Shown here in pieces: positions 7,046 to 14,701 of a stretch of DNA of 37,050 nucleotides; position 1 is the stretch's first letter, and each line of letters begins with the position of its first letter. Both the position numbers and the translations under genes were made by a program. Under the pieces are notes generated by a model that was given only the letters and a program-made list of their open reading frames with translations, was not told where the DNA came from and did no database searches. Source of the stretch: Myxococcales bacterium (GTDB lineage Bacteria; Myxococcota_A; Polyangia; Polyangiales; Polyangiaceae); NCBI GenBank assembly GCA_025351875.1, contig JANXVA010000289.1:1-37050 (forward strand). The letters are read 5' to 3'.

Positions 7046-8422
7046 CTACGCCGTTTCGGGGCGTTGCGCGATCACACGGCGAAACAGGAGGATTCCGACC
7101 GGCCCGAGGATCGTCATGAGCCCGATGATCACCCACATGGTTCCGGAGTGCCGCTCACCGGTCGGCGGACAGTACGCCGTCAGCAGCTTGCCCGCCGTCA
7201 TCGCGACCAGGAACTTCGCCATGAAGTAGGGGAGGACCGCCAGGCTCACGTAGGTCGCCTCGCGCCCAGGCGGCGCGATCGAGACGTTGTACTCGTAGCT
7301 ACGCGGTGACCAGAGCGCCTCGCCGATCGTGAGGACGACGATGGCCGTGATCTGGATGGGCGTGGACGTGCCCAGCGCGAAGATGAAGGGGCTCGCGGCC
7401 GTGATGAACGAGCCGATCACGATCACCTTGTACGCCGACACCTTGCGCGTGAAGGCCGTGACGATCGGCACGAAGACGAGGATGAGCACCGAGTTCAGCG
7501 CCCAGAGCCAGCCCCAGTCGAAGTCCTCACCGCGCTCGCGCGTGATGTACTTCGGCCACGTCGAGTGCATGTGGACGAAGATCGCCTTCACGAGGACGAG
7601 GAAGCCGATGAGGAGCATGAAGCGCCAGAAGCCGCCGTCGCGGACGACCTCGCCCAGCACGGCGAGCGGGTTCTTCTTCTTCGTGGGCGTCGCGTCGTCG
7701 GACTTCGTCGCGAGGTTTTTGATGTCCTCGTCGTTGCGCACGAACATCGTGGCGGCGAACGCCATCGCCGCGGTGAGAGTCCCGAGACCGATGATCGCGC
7801 GGTAGGCGCTCATCGACGTTGGCCCGAGGAGCGGCAGATCGACGACGCGGATCACGAGCTTGTGCGTCTGCGCATCGACGAAGAACGCCTTCGTTCGATC
7901 GATGAGCTGACCGGCCAGCACGCCGCCGATGTTGAGCGCGATGTAGAAGAACGAGAACGCGATCGCGACGGTGCGCTTGTTCGAATACTTGTGGACTGCC
8001 GTCTGGAGTACGGGGCTGCCGCTCGCCAGGGCGAACGAATAAGCCACCAGCGCGGGGAGCGCCATCGCCGCCGTGGGCGAGACGGACATGAGCGCGCGCG
8101 TGAGCATCGCCGCGCCGAACGAGAAGATGAGCGTCCGCCGCGTGCCGACGACGTCCGCGATCGCGCCGACGAGGAATGCGAAGAGCGAGAGCAGCGCGCT
8201 GAAGACGCCGAACCAGTTGCTCGCCTTGTTGTCGTCGAACCCGAAATCACTGGTCAGCCACAGCGAGAGGACCGACATGAACGAGTAGAGCCCGACGTAC
8301 TCGAAGACGATCGCCGCGTAGGTCAGCCAGAGCTCGCGCGGGCAGCGGAGGAGCTCCTTGAGGTCACCGAAATACGTGCGCTCTTCCTCGTCCGAAACCT
8401 CGGGGCTGGTCACGCGGAGCAC
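7046..8422 (-). CDS. Major facilitator superfamily transporter, POT/peptide-transporter-like
   Basis: A 458-residue integral membrane protein with about twelve predicted helices: six in residues 30-230, a charged cytoplasmic loop (DEDIKNLATKSDDATPTKKK) near 240, then six more. The loop-2 motif GAIADVVGTRRT matches the MFS A-motif pattern, and the overall layout recalls proton-dependent oligopeptide (POT/PTR) transporters; the diagnostic ExxER motif of POTs is not evident. The substrate is unknown. GTG 8422 and GTG 8413 are both possible starts. It is the first gene of a unit with the beta-helix protein. Uptake of oligosaccharides or peptides released by a partner enzyme is conceivable but is inference. 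Confidence 0.8.
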   Translation of the reverse strand: MLRVTSPEVSDEEERTYFGDLKELLRCPRELWLTYAAIVFEYVGLYSFMSVLSLWLTSDFGFDDNKASNWFGVFSALLSLFAFLVGAIADVVGTRRTLIFSFGAAMLTRALMSVSPTAAMALPALVAYSFALASGSPVLQTAVHKYSNKRTVAIAFSFFYIALNIGGVLAGQLIDRTKAFFVDAQTHKLVIRVVDLPLLGPTSMSAYRAIIGLGTLTAAMAFAATMFVRNDEDIKNLATKSDDATPTKKKNPLAVLGEVVRDGGFWRFMLLIGFLVLVKAIFVHMHSTWPKYITRERGEDFDWGWLWALNSVLILVFVPIVTAFTRKVSAYKVIVIGSFITAASPFIFALGTSTPIQITAIVVLTIGEALWSPRSYEYNVSIAPPGREATYVSLAVLPYFMAKFLVAMTAGKLLTAYCPPTGERHSGTMWVIIGLMTILGPVGILLFRRVIAQRPETA

Positions 8423-8583
8423 GCTACCGAAGAACCGCCCGACGGGCCGACGATCCCGTACGCCGGCGGGCCACGCGCGACCGAAAGATCCACCATCAGC
8501 GGACCCTCTCCGCGCAACTACCGGCGATTATGCGGGCTTTTGGCCCCATGCCGCGCGGAGTGGATCTTGCTCGAGTGGGTGCC

Positions 8584-9306
8584 GTGCGCACTTTCGTCTA
8601 CCTCGCTCCGCTCCTCGGGCTCGCGCTTCTTGCCGGCTGCGCGGCCGAGACCGCGGGTGAGGAGAGCGGGTCGACGGACTCGGCGATCGTCGAGGCGATG
8701 CAGGCCGGCACCGCAACCGCGTTCCCCGAGGCGGTGCAGATCCTCCACGGCAACGGCGTCGACTACTGCACCGGCGTGCTCGTGAGCCCGACGGTCGTCC
8801 TCGGCGCGGCGCACTGCATCTGGGGTACCGCGTACACCGTGAAGGCGCCGTTCGCGCCGGGCGCGCCGAGCCGCAAGGTGGTGCGCTCGAAGGTGCTCTC
8901 GCGCGGGTACTCGAACGACGCCGCGGCCCCCGACGTCGGGATGCTGTTGCTCGCCGCGCCGATCACGCTCCCGCAGTACGGCGTCTTGACCAGCATCGGA
9001 ACGCAGGCCGATCGCGGAACCTCGTTCAAGGGCGTTGCGGTCGGTCGCAGCTTCGAAGCGCGCACGGCGCCGCTCGTCCGCTCGACGCTCCTCACGATCA
9101 CGAGCGGCAAGTCGGAGGGCTATGCCACCGGCCTCCGCACGCCGTACTACTCGACCGGCGGCGACTCTGGCGGACCGCTCTTCCTCGTCGAGAACGGAAG
9201 GCTCACGCACAAGGTGGTGGCGGTCGAGCGACAGCCCGACCCAGGTAACGACGCTGACTGGTTCACGCGTGTCGACGCCAGCGTGCTCGCGCTCGCCCGC
9301 CCCTGA
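8584..9306 (+). CDS. Trypsin-like (S1) serine protease lipoprotein
   Basis: A secreted chymotrypsin-fold protease of about 240 residues. The signal peptide ends LLGLALLAGC, a good lipobox. A SxxIVEAMQAGTAT segment precedes the domain. The catalytic His is in LGAAHC, the Asp in APDVGMLLL and the Ser in GGDSGGPL, so the triad appears complete. It is short for the family. Start choice is uncertain: ATG 8530, ATG 8548, GTG 8560 and GTG 8584 are all in frame. I prefer GTG 8584 because it gives a compact lipoprotein signal (MRTFVYLAPLLGLALLAGC). Its target is unknown. It contrasts with the triad-less homologue at 16667-17821. Confidence 0.85.
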   Translation: MRTFVYLAPLLGLALLAGCAAETAGEESGSTDSAIVEAMQAGTATAFPEAVQILHGNGVDYCTGVLVSPTVVLGAAHCIWGTAYTVKAPFAPGAPSRKVVRSKVLSRGYSNDAAAPDVGMLLLAAPITLPQYGVLTSIGTQADRGTSFKGVAVGRSFEARTAPLVRSTLLTITSGKSEGYATGLRTPYYSTGGDSGGPLFLVENGRLTHKVVAVERQPDPGNDADWFTRVDASVLALARP

Positions 9307-9320
9307 GAGACGCGCGTGCG

Positions 9321-9343
9321 ATTGTATCGGTACGTTATACAAT
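9321..9343. promoter_or_regulatory. AT-rich inverted repeat, candidate operator/promoter
   Basis: ATTGTAT and its exact reverse complement ATACAAT are separated by nine bases in an AT-rich island between two GC-rich genes. The right arm (TTATACAAT) also resembles a -10 element. It lies about 55-75 bp upstream of the lipoprotein gene at 9398. Just downstream, GAAC and GTTC flank TATCGATA (9352-9368), a second near-palindrome. A dimeric repressor such as a TetR-type regulator would bind this kind of site, but no regulator gene is nearby. Confidence 0.4.
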
Positions 9344-9397
9344 AGCGTGTTGAACATATCGATAGTTCGCGTAGGTCAGGCTGCTACGTAGAGGCCC

Positions 9398-10084
9398 ATG
9401 CGCTTCCCCGTTCTCGGCCTTGCCGCCGCCGCTGCCTCCCTCCTCGCGTGCTCCACCCCGTCTCCGGAGTCCTCCGACCCAGGGACGCCCGCGACCGCCT
9501 CCGAGAGCGAGCTCTCCGCGGCGAGCGGCGAGTGCGTGATCGACACGCTGTTCGTGAAGAAGGGCTTCATCGCGGATCTCGCCGCGTCCGTCGACCCGTC
9601 GTTCGTGAAGGACTACGGGCCCGAGTATTACAAGCACGTCCTCATCCCGAAGACGCTCGACGCCGCGCTCGGCGGCGGCGAGTACGGCGAGGCGTTCTAC
9701 ACGCTCCACGGGTTCGACTTCTATCCGGAGGAGGTCGCCGCGGGGTCGTCGGCGAAGCCGCGTTTCGTCGCGACGGTGGAGGGCGGCCCGGTCGTCGACG
9801 CGAAGCTGACGCTGTCGAAGAAGCGTGCTGCCGCGGCCAAGGCGATCTTCGAAGCGCTGACGCGCGCGGTGGAGGCGACGGAGAACCACGTCGTTCCGCC
9901 TTCGCACGTCTACGACAGGAGCTGGACGAGGGTGACGCGCACGTCGCCAGGCGGCCGCATCGCCTGCGTCAAGACGACCTACCCCAACGACCCCACGGTG
10001 CTGCACTCGTGCACGGTCTTCGACGTCGAGCGCAACATGGTCCAGAACTACAACAGCAAGGACGCCGCGTGCCTCACGCGGTGA
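9398..10084 (+). CDS. Predicted lipoprotein, unknown function
   Basis: A 228-residue protein. MRFPVLGLAAAAASLLAC is a canonical lipoprotein signal with Cys18. A ~25-residue Ser/Pro/Glu linker follows, then a globular domain with several aromatic clusters (KDYGPEYYKHVL, YTLHGFDFYPEE) and three late Cys (RIACVK, HSCTVF, AACLTR). I do not recognise the family. An AT-rich region with two inverted repeats lies directly upstream, so this gene may be individually regulated. It converges on the pectate-lyase-like gene, with a ~60-bp gap that shows no clear terminator. Confidence 0.72.
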   Translation: MRFPVLGLAAAAASLLACSTPSPESSDPGTPATASESELSAASGECVIDTLFVKKGFIADLAASVDPSFVKDYGPEYYKHVLIPKTLDAALGGGEYGEAFYTLHGFDFYPEEVAAGSSAKPRFVATVEGGPVVDAKLTLSKKRAAAAKAIFEALTRAVEATENHVVPPSHVYDRSWTRVTRTSPGGRIACVKTTYPNDPTVLHSCTVFDVERNMVQNYNSKDAACLTR

Positions 10085-10145
10085 GGGTCGTGTTGCGGCG
10101 GGTAGCGCTCAGCTCTCTCCAAAGGTGATGGGCCTGGTGTCTTCT

Positions 10146-11636
10146 TCACCGTGGCGAGCGGGCGTCGGCGCGCGCGTTCAGGTAGCACTCGAGGGCGGTG
10201 TATCCGGGCGGGCAGCCCGTCACCTGAGCGAGCGTCGCGCCGTCCGCGCGTGACGGGTCGAGACCATTGGCCTTCTCCCACGCGTCGGGCATGCCGTCAC
10301 CGTCTGTGTCGGCGGCCGGAGGCGGCGCGCCCTTCTGGGCCATGAAGCCATCTCCGACGTCCACTCCCTGGCCGCTACGCCACGAGGGCGGGCGAGCATC
10401 GATCGGTCGCGCGAGGTACGACGAGAGCCGCTCGTCCATCCGATCGCGCGGCCACGGGCCAGCCGTCCGCGCCAGGAGCGCGACGAGCGCGCTCGCCTTC
10501 GTATAGGTGACCTGCGGAAACGGCTGGCGGACCGGCGCCGGGTGGCCGGGCGAGGGGACCGCGGCGGGCGCCGCTGCGCCGCGACCGAGGAGATTGTCTG
10601 CCGCGTACACCGAACCTCCTGGATGCGTGTAGAGTGCACCTTCAGCAGACGGCCCGTCCGGATCCGCGCTGCCTCGTCGCACCATGACGTTGCCGACGAG
10701 GTTCAGGCGGAGCGCGAAGCTCGGCGCTGTCGGCGCGCAATCGTTCCCCGCATTGTTGCCCGTGCACCGGTTGAACCAGATCGGGTCCGACGCATCCCAG
10801 AGGACGTTGTTCGACAGCTCGATCGACAGGACGTGCCCCGTACAGTTGCTCTTGCCAGGGCCGTCGTCGTTCTCCTCGCAGCTCATCTCGGGGAGGCGCC
10901 CGGCGACTCCGTTCCACACCGTGTGGTGGATGGTGATCGCGTCGAGCGACAGGACGTCCTTCGAGTAGTTGATGAGGACGCCGCCCCACTGGTAGTGCTC
11001 GCCGCGCGGCTCCGCGATGATCGAGTGCTGGATCGTCACGTTGCGCGAACGCGTGAGCTCGACGTTCTCGTCCTCCGCGCTCCCCATCGAGCAGTGGTCG
11101 ATGATCACGTCGTGCGCGCCGCCGATCCGGAGCGAGTCCGGATCGCCGGCGCGGAACCGCATGTGGCGAACGATGAGGTCGTTGCAGTCGTTGGGGTCGT
11201 AGACGTTGTCGCAGACCATGCCGCCCTTCACGACGACACCGCCCGGCGAGGTCTGCCCCGCGATGGTGAGCTGCCCGTGCTTGATCTCGAGTGGCCCTTC
11301 GATGGTGCCGGAGACGTCGAAGACGACCGTTCGCGGTCCGCGTGCATCGAGGCACGCCTGCATCGAGCCAGGCCCCGCGTGCGCGAGCGTCGTCACGTGG
11401 CAGACGGCTCCGCCACGCCCGCCCTTGGCGCCGGCGCCGAAGCCCTCCGCGCCCGGAAACGCGACCAGGCCGCGCGCCGGGCTCGTCGTCCCCACGGCGG
11501 GGACCATCGGCGGGACGGGATCGTGGGGCGTCGCCGGGCTCGCGCTCGGCGGGTCGAGTCGTTCGCGAAGGCGTGAGCACGCGCTCGTCGCCACGCAACA
11601 CGCAAGGAGAGCACACACGGTCCGCGCAAGGTGCAT
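10146..11636 (-). CDS. Secreted pectate-lyase-like polysaccharide lyase, lipoprotein
   Basis: A 496-residue protein. The signal peptide has the lipobox VATSAC (Cys20). The domain opens with AFPGAEGFGAGAKGGRGG, characteristic of PL1-type pectate-lyase-like beta-helices, and continues with helix rungs such as TVVFDVSGTIEG, LTIAGQTSPG, LIVRHMRFRAGD, VIIDHCSMGSAEDENVE and VTIQHSIIAEP. These contain the conserved Asp/Glu-rich calcium-site region of the family. Near residue 440 a DTDGDGMPDAWE motif forms a thrombospondin-type-3/dockerin-like calcium loop. It is probably exposed on the surface and cleaves an acidic polysaccharide by beta-elimination; the substrate is unproven. It lies downstream of two Cys-rich ORFs on the same strand. 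Confidence 0.85.
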   Translation of the reverse strand: MHLARTVCALLACCVATSACSRLRERLDPPSASPATPHDPVPPMVPAVGTTSPARGLVAFPGAEGFGAGAKGGRGGAVCHVTTLAHAGPGSMQACLDARGPRTVVFDVSGTIEGPLEIKHGQLTIAGQTSPGGVVVKGGMVCDNVYDPNDCNDLIVRHMRFRAGDPDSLRIGGAHDVIIDHCSMGSAEDENVELTRSRNVTIQHSIIAEPRGEHYQWGGVLINYSKDVLSLDAITIHHTVWNGVAGRLPEMSCEENDDGPGKSNCTGHVLSIELSNNVLWDASDPIWFNRCTGNNAGNDCAPTAPSFALRLNLVGNVMVRRGSADPDGPSAEGALYTHPGGSVYAADNLLGRGAAAPAAVPSPGHPAPVRQPFPQVTYTKASALVALLARTAGPWPRDRMDERLSSYLARPIDARPPSWRSGQGVDVGDGFMAQKGAPPPAADTDGDGMPDAWEKANGLDPSRADGATLAQVTGCPPGYTALECYLNARADARSPR

Positions 11637-11687
11637 TGGCGGATCAACGGCGGCCCCCGCGCGACCGTTAAACCCGATCCGTGGCGC

Positions 11688-12131
11688 TCAGAGGCAGCCG
11701 CAGTTCGCGGAGTAGAGCGTCCGAGCATCGCCGTCGTTCGCGCAGTTGTCGTCGCCGACCTGCGTCGTGATCTCGTCGCCGGTCGTGCAGGTGCAGACGC
11801 CGTCCTGGCAGTCCATCTTGACCGTCTGACCGCTCGTGTCCTGGGCCGTGCATCCGCAGGTGCCGCCGCCGACCGTGCACGTCGGGTTCTCGCAGACGTT
11901 CGTCCGGAGCGGGGTGCTCGGCGCGGCCGGCGTGGTCGCGGGTGCCGAGGTCGGTTGCTGCGTGGAGCCCTCGGGTGAACGGGCAGGTGAGGTCCCGCCG
12001 CCTCCGTTCTTCGTGTTGCTCGCCGTCGCTCCCGAGCCCCTGCGACCGAGCGAAGAGTCGGTTTCTGCCGAGCAAGCCGTGACGAGACCGGCAGCGAGGA
12101 GGGCGACGGCGGCGAGGGGATGAAAACGCAT
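11688..12131 (-). CDS. Small Cys-rich lipoprotein
   Basis: A 147-residue protein starting at ATG 12131, with GAGGG just upstream; this start yields a clean signal peptide (HPLAAVALLAAGLVTAC, Cys20), whereas the tracked start adds a basic leader. After a Thr/Ser/Pro/Ala linker, the last ~65 residues hold about ten Cys (CENPTCTVGGGTCGCT, CQDGVCTCT, NCANDG, NCGCL), suggesting a compact disulfide-rich surface domain. No catalytic motif is recognised. It is 51 nt upstream of the lyase gene on the same strand and 48 nt downstream of a 53-codon ORF. Confidence 0.7.
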   Translation of the reverse strand: MRFHPLAAVALLAAGLVTACSAETDSSLGRRGSGATASNTKNGGGGTSPARSPEGSTQQPTSAPATTPAAPSTPLRTNVCENPTCTVGGGTCGCTAQDTSGQTVKMDCQDGVCTCTTGDEITTQVGDDNCANDGDARTLYSANCGCL

Positions 12132-12179
12132 GCGTTCCCTCGAGCAAGCACCGTGCCGCCGCAAGGCGATGCGCATCCG

Positions 12180-12341
12180 TCAGCGGCGACTCTGCGGGTC
12201 TTCCTGCGGCTGGCCGTCGACCAGCCGGTACGCGCCGGGCGACCGCTTGCAGCGTGCGATCTGCGGGAAGGGCTGCGGCGACGGCAGCGTGATCCGCTGG
12301 GATTCGGGCAGCTCCTCTTTCGTCGCGGGCGGGTTTGCCAT
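12180..12341 (-). CDS. 53-residue hypothetical protein, not in the ORF track
   Basis: The minus strand has ATG (12341-12339) opening a 53-codon frame to TGA. The peptide begins MANPPATKEELPESQRITLP and is Pro/Gln/Arg-rich, with one Cys (ARCKRSPG) and no signal or membrane segment. Its composition is more protein-like than the plus-strand frames in the same interval. SD support is weak (GAG about eight bases upstream). It precedes the Cys-rich lipoprotein gene in the same direction. It may be a real small cytoplasmic protein or chance. Confidence 0.42.
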   Translation of the reverse strand: MANPPATKEELPESQRITLPSPQPFPQIARCKRSPGAYRLVDGQPQEDPQSRR

Positions 12342-12489
12342 CCGTTCACTCTGCAGCCTGGTCGCCCTCGTTGCCAGTCACCCGGACGGACGACGCGAGG
12401 CAAGAACCCCGCGCTACAAGAGGACGCGAAATGACGCCGCGCCTCGTGCTCACCGAGGAGATGCACGCGCCGCTCTTCGCGTGGCGCGG

Positions 12490-12890
12490 CGCGCTCGGTG
12501 CGGGCGGTCGTTCGATTCCCGTCTCGGGCCCGCGACGAGACGCGTCGGGTACTTCCACGCGCTGCGAGGGGCCCGGCCTACGTCGAGGAGCTCCTCATGA
12601 AGATCGACGAGGCGGGGGTCGCGCGCTCGACGACCGCGATCGAGGCGGTGTTCGCCACCGTGAACGAGCGTCTCTCCGACGGTCGCAAGACGCTCGCCGG
12701 AGACGTGGTCACCGCGGCCGACCTCACCTTCGCCGCGGCCGACCTCACCTTCGCCGCGCTCGCCGGGCCGGTCGTGATGCCACCCACGTACGCGACGCGA
12801 TTCGGTAGCGCCGCCCGCCTCCCCGCGCCGCTCGCCGCGATCGTCGACAGGATGCGCGCGACGAGGGCTGGCGCGTTTGCGATAGGATCG
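12490..12890 (+). pseudogene. Frameshifted glutathione S-transferase remnant
   Basis: One frame carries FDSRLGPATRRVGYFHALR (a typical GST domain-2 segment) and then hits a stop. Another frame carries AYVEELLMKIDEAGV..., followed by GRKTLAGDVVTAADLTFA and FALAGPVVMPP, the conserved C-terminal GST part ending RATRAGAFA. At least one frameshift separates the two segments, the thioredoxin-like N-terminal domain is missing, and the final residues are lost where the next gene starts. A 21-bp tandem duplication adds an extra AADLTFA. The intact GST at 21712-22338 is not an obvious parent. Confidence 0.7.
12712..12753 (+). repeat. Two tandem 21-bp units in the GST remnant
   Basis: The unit CCGCGGCCGACCTCACCTTCG occurs twice without a gap (12712-12732, 12733-12753), followed by a partial third start. 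It encodes AADLTFA twice. Normal GSTs have this 'T.AD.TFA' motif once, so it is a seven-codon duplication, probably by replication slippage in a gene already free of selection. Confidence 0.85.
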
Positions 12891-12894
12891 GGGC

Positions 12895-13827
12895 GTGCGA
12901 GGACGTGCGTTCGCGGTGGGAGCAGTGGCTGTGATGTTCGTCGTCGCCGGCGCGTGCTCGTCGTTCGACGAGGCCGGCGCCGGGACCAGCGAGGAGGCGG
13001 GTACCAGCCTCGACGGCGCGACCGACGGCGCCTCGTCGGATGCCCTCGACGGAGGTCCTCCCGACAGCGCTTCCCTCGATGCGGGCTTCATCCCCTGCGC
13101 CAAGCGAGCGGCCGACCCCGCGCACTTCTGCGACGACTTCGACGATCCCGAACGAGTGGACGCGAAGTGGAAGAGCGCGACGCTCGACGGCGGCGTGATC
13201 GCGGAGACCGGCGCCGCTCTCTCTGCCCCGCGCGCGCTCCTGCTCCGACTCGTGGGTGGCGACGGGCAGTCGAAGGCGTTTCTTCGCAGCAACCGGGGCG
13301 GCCTCGTCGATGTCTCCGCGAAGAATCACCTCGCGGTCTCCTTCTCCATGCGCATCGACAGCGCTCCGTACGCGGTAGCCGGTGGCATTGGCTACATGCA
13401 CCTGGCGCTCATCGAGCTCGACGCGCCCCCGTGCGATTCGACCGCGGGGCAGCCGCAGCGGCAGATCGAGCTCTCGTTGTTCCCCGATGGCTCGCTTGGC
13501 GCGGCTCTCAAGGGCCTTCGCGATTTGTGTCCCAACGATGCCGGCGACTACGCGCCGCTGGCCTCGACAGCCAAGCCGGTGGATTTCGCGCAGAAGTTTC
13601 GACGGATCACGCTCGATGTGTCGCGAGTTCCATGCAGCGGCTCCTCCGCGCAGGCGACGGTTCGATTCGCGGTCGAGGGCTTCAGCGAAGTCGGCTGCCA
13701 GTCGCTCGGAATGGGCGATCCGTTCGCGCATGGGACGGCGCTCACGGTGCAGCTCGGGCTCTTCGCGTCGGGCAAGTGGGGCGACACCGCGATCGCCTAC
13801 GACGACGTCAGCGTGGACTTCGACTGA
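12895..13827 (+). CDS. Predicted lipoprotein with a possible LamG/ConA-like fold
   Basis: A 310-residue protein starting at GTG 12895. The signal peptide ends VAGAC (Cys21). A Ser/Asp/Ala/Gly linker follows to about residue 65. The core begins CAKRAADPAHFCDDFDDPE and continues with alternating hydrophobic strands (LAVSFSMRID, MHLALIELDA, QIELSLFPDGSLG, FRRITLDVSR, VQLGLFASGKWGDTAIAYDDVSVDFD). This beta-rich pattern, with a DDV/DF ending, resembles concanavalin-like lectin/glucanase domains. A carbohydrate-binding role is inference. It runs four bases ahead of the PhzF gene and probably shares its transcript. Confidence 0.72.
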   Translation: MRGRAFAVGAVAVMFVVAGACSSFDEAGAGTSEEAGTSLDGATDGASSDALDGGPPDSASLDAGFIPCAKRAADPAHFCDDFDDPERVDAKWKSATLDGGVIAETGAALSAPRALLLRLVGGDGQSKAFLRSNRGGLVDVSAKNHLAVSFSMRIDSAPYAVAGGIGYMHLALIELDAPPCDSTAGQPQRQIELSLFPDGSLGAALKGLRDLCPNDAGDYAPLASTAKPVDFAQKFRRITLDVSRVPCSGSSAQATVRFAVEGFSEVGCQSLGMGDPFAHGTALTVQLGLFASGKWGDTAIAYDDVSVDFD

Positions 13828-13830
13828 CGC

Positions 13831-14691
13831 GTGGCCCGTCACCCCTTTCGGCTCCTGAACGTCTTCGCCGAGTCGCCGCTCTCCGGCAACGCCCTCGCGG
13901 TCTTCGAGGACGGTAGCGGACTATCCGACGAGCGGATGCAGGCGCTCGCGCTGCAATTCAACCTCTCGGAGACGACGTTCCTGTTTCCCTCGGCGACCGC
14001 GACGGCCAAGGTGAGGATCTTCTCGCCCGGCTTCGAGATGCCGTTCGCGGGGCACCCGACGCTCGGAACGGCGCACGTGGTCCGTTCGCTCCACGGCGCG
14101 GGCGACGCGCTCACGCTCGAGATGCGTGCGGGGGTAATCCCCGTCACGGCAGCAGGGAACACGTGGACGCTGCAGGCAAATGCGCCGCGCACGCGCCCCG
14201 CCGCGTCGACGCAGGCGGAGCTTGCCGCGATGCTCGGAGTGAACGAGGAGGAGATCCGCGACGGCGCGATGTGGGTCGACACGGGCTCCGAGCAGCTCAT
14301 CGTCCGCCTCACGACTCCCGAGGCGGTACGACGCTGCCACCCCGAGCCGGAGTTGCTCGCACGCCACGGCTCGAACGCGCAGCGTGCCGGCCTCGTCTAC
14401 GTCTGGGCGCACGAGGACGTGCCGCCCGCGGAAGACGGCGAGAGCATCCTGGCGCGCTTCTTCTTCTTGAAGCACGGCGCCGTCATCGAGGATCCGGGAA
14501 CGGGCTCGGCCTGCGCGAACCTCGGCGGGTGGCTGGTCGCGCGTCGTCACGAGCTCCCCGTTGCGATCTCGATCGCGCAAGGAGAGGCCACCGGCCGCCT
14601 TTGCAAGCTGGGACTACGCGTCGACGCGGAGCAACGGATCTTCGTCACCGGAAAGGTGATCGAGGTCGGACGCGGCGAGATCACCGTCTAA
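13831..14691 (+). CDS. PhzF-family isomerase/epimerase-like protein
   Basis: A 286-residue cytoplasmic protein of the PhzF (diaminopimelate-epimerase fold) family. Motifs include FRLLNVFAESPLSGNALAVF at the start, the catalytic-type Glu in NLSETTF, FAGHPTLGTAHV in the N-terminal half, and EDPGTGSACANLGGWL in the C-terminal half. The length is normal. Homologues isomerise small metabolites, but most are of unknown substrate and no phenazine genes are nearby, so phenazine synthesis should not be inferred. GTG 13831 follows the lipoprotein stop by three bases, and the carboxypeptidase begins 10 bases after its own stop, so these three probably form an operon. Confidence 0.9.
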   Translation: MARHPFRLLNVFAESPLSGNALAVFEDGSGLSDERMQALALQFNLSETTFLFPSATATAKVRIFSPGFEMPFAGHPTLGTAHVVRSLHGAGDALTLEMRAGVIPVTAAGNTWTLQANAPRTRPAASTQAELAAMLGVNEEEIRDGAMWVDTGSEQLIVRLTTPEAVRRCHPEPELLARHGSNAQRAGLVYVWAHEDVPPAEDGESILARFFFLKHGAVIEDPGTGSACANLGGWLVARRHELPVAISIAQGEATGRLCKLGLRVDAEQRIFVTGKVIEVGRGEITV

Positions 14692-14701
14692 GCTGCCCCC
14701 G

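Noticed and set aside
5503-7119. 538-aa plus-strand ORF
   Set aside because: Arg/Val-rich antisense shadow of the beta-helix gene, caused by high third-position GC.
12508-12522. GTTCGATTCCC-like string resembling a tRNA T-arm
   Set aside because: It lies in the GST remnant, and no anticodon arm, acceptor stem or CCA is present at the required distances.
13831-14691. PhzF as evidence of a phenazine cluster
   Set aside because: No phzA-G genes flank it; most PhzF-family members are unrelated to phenazines.
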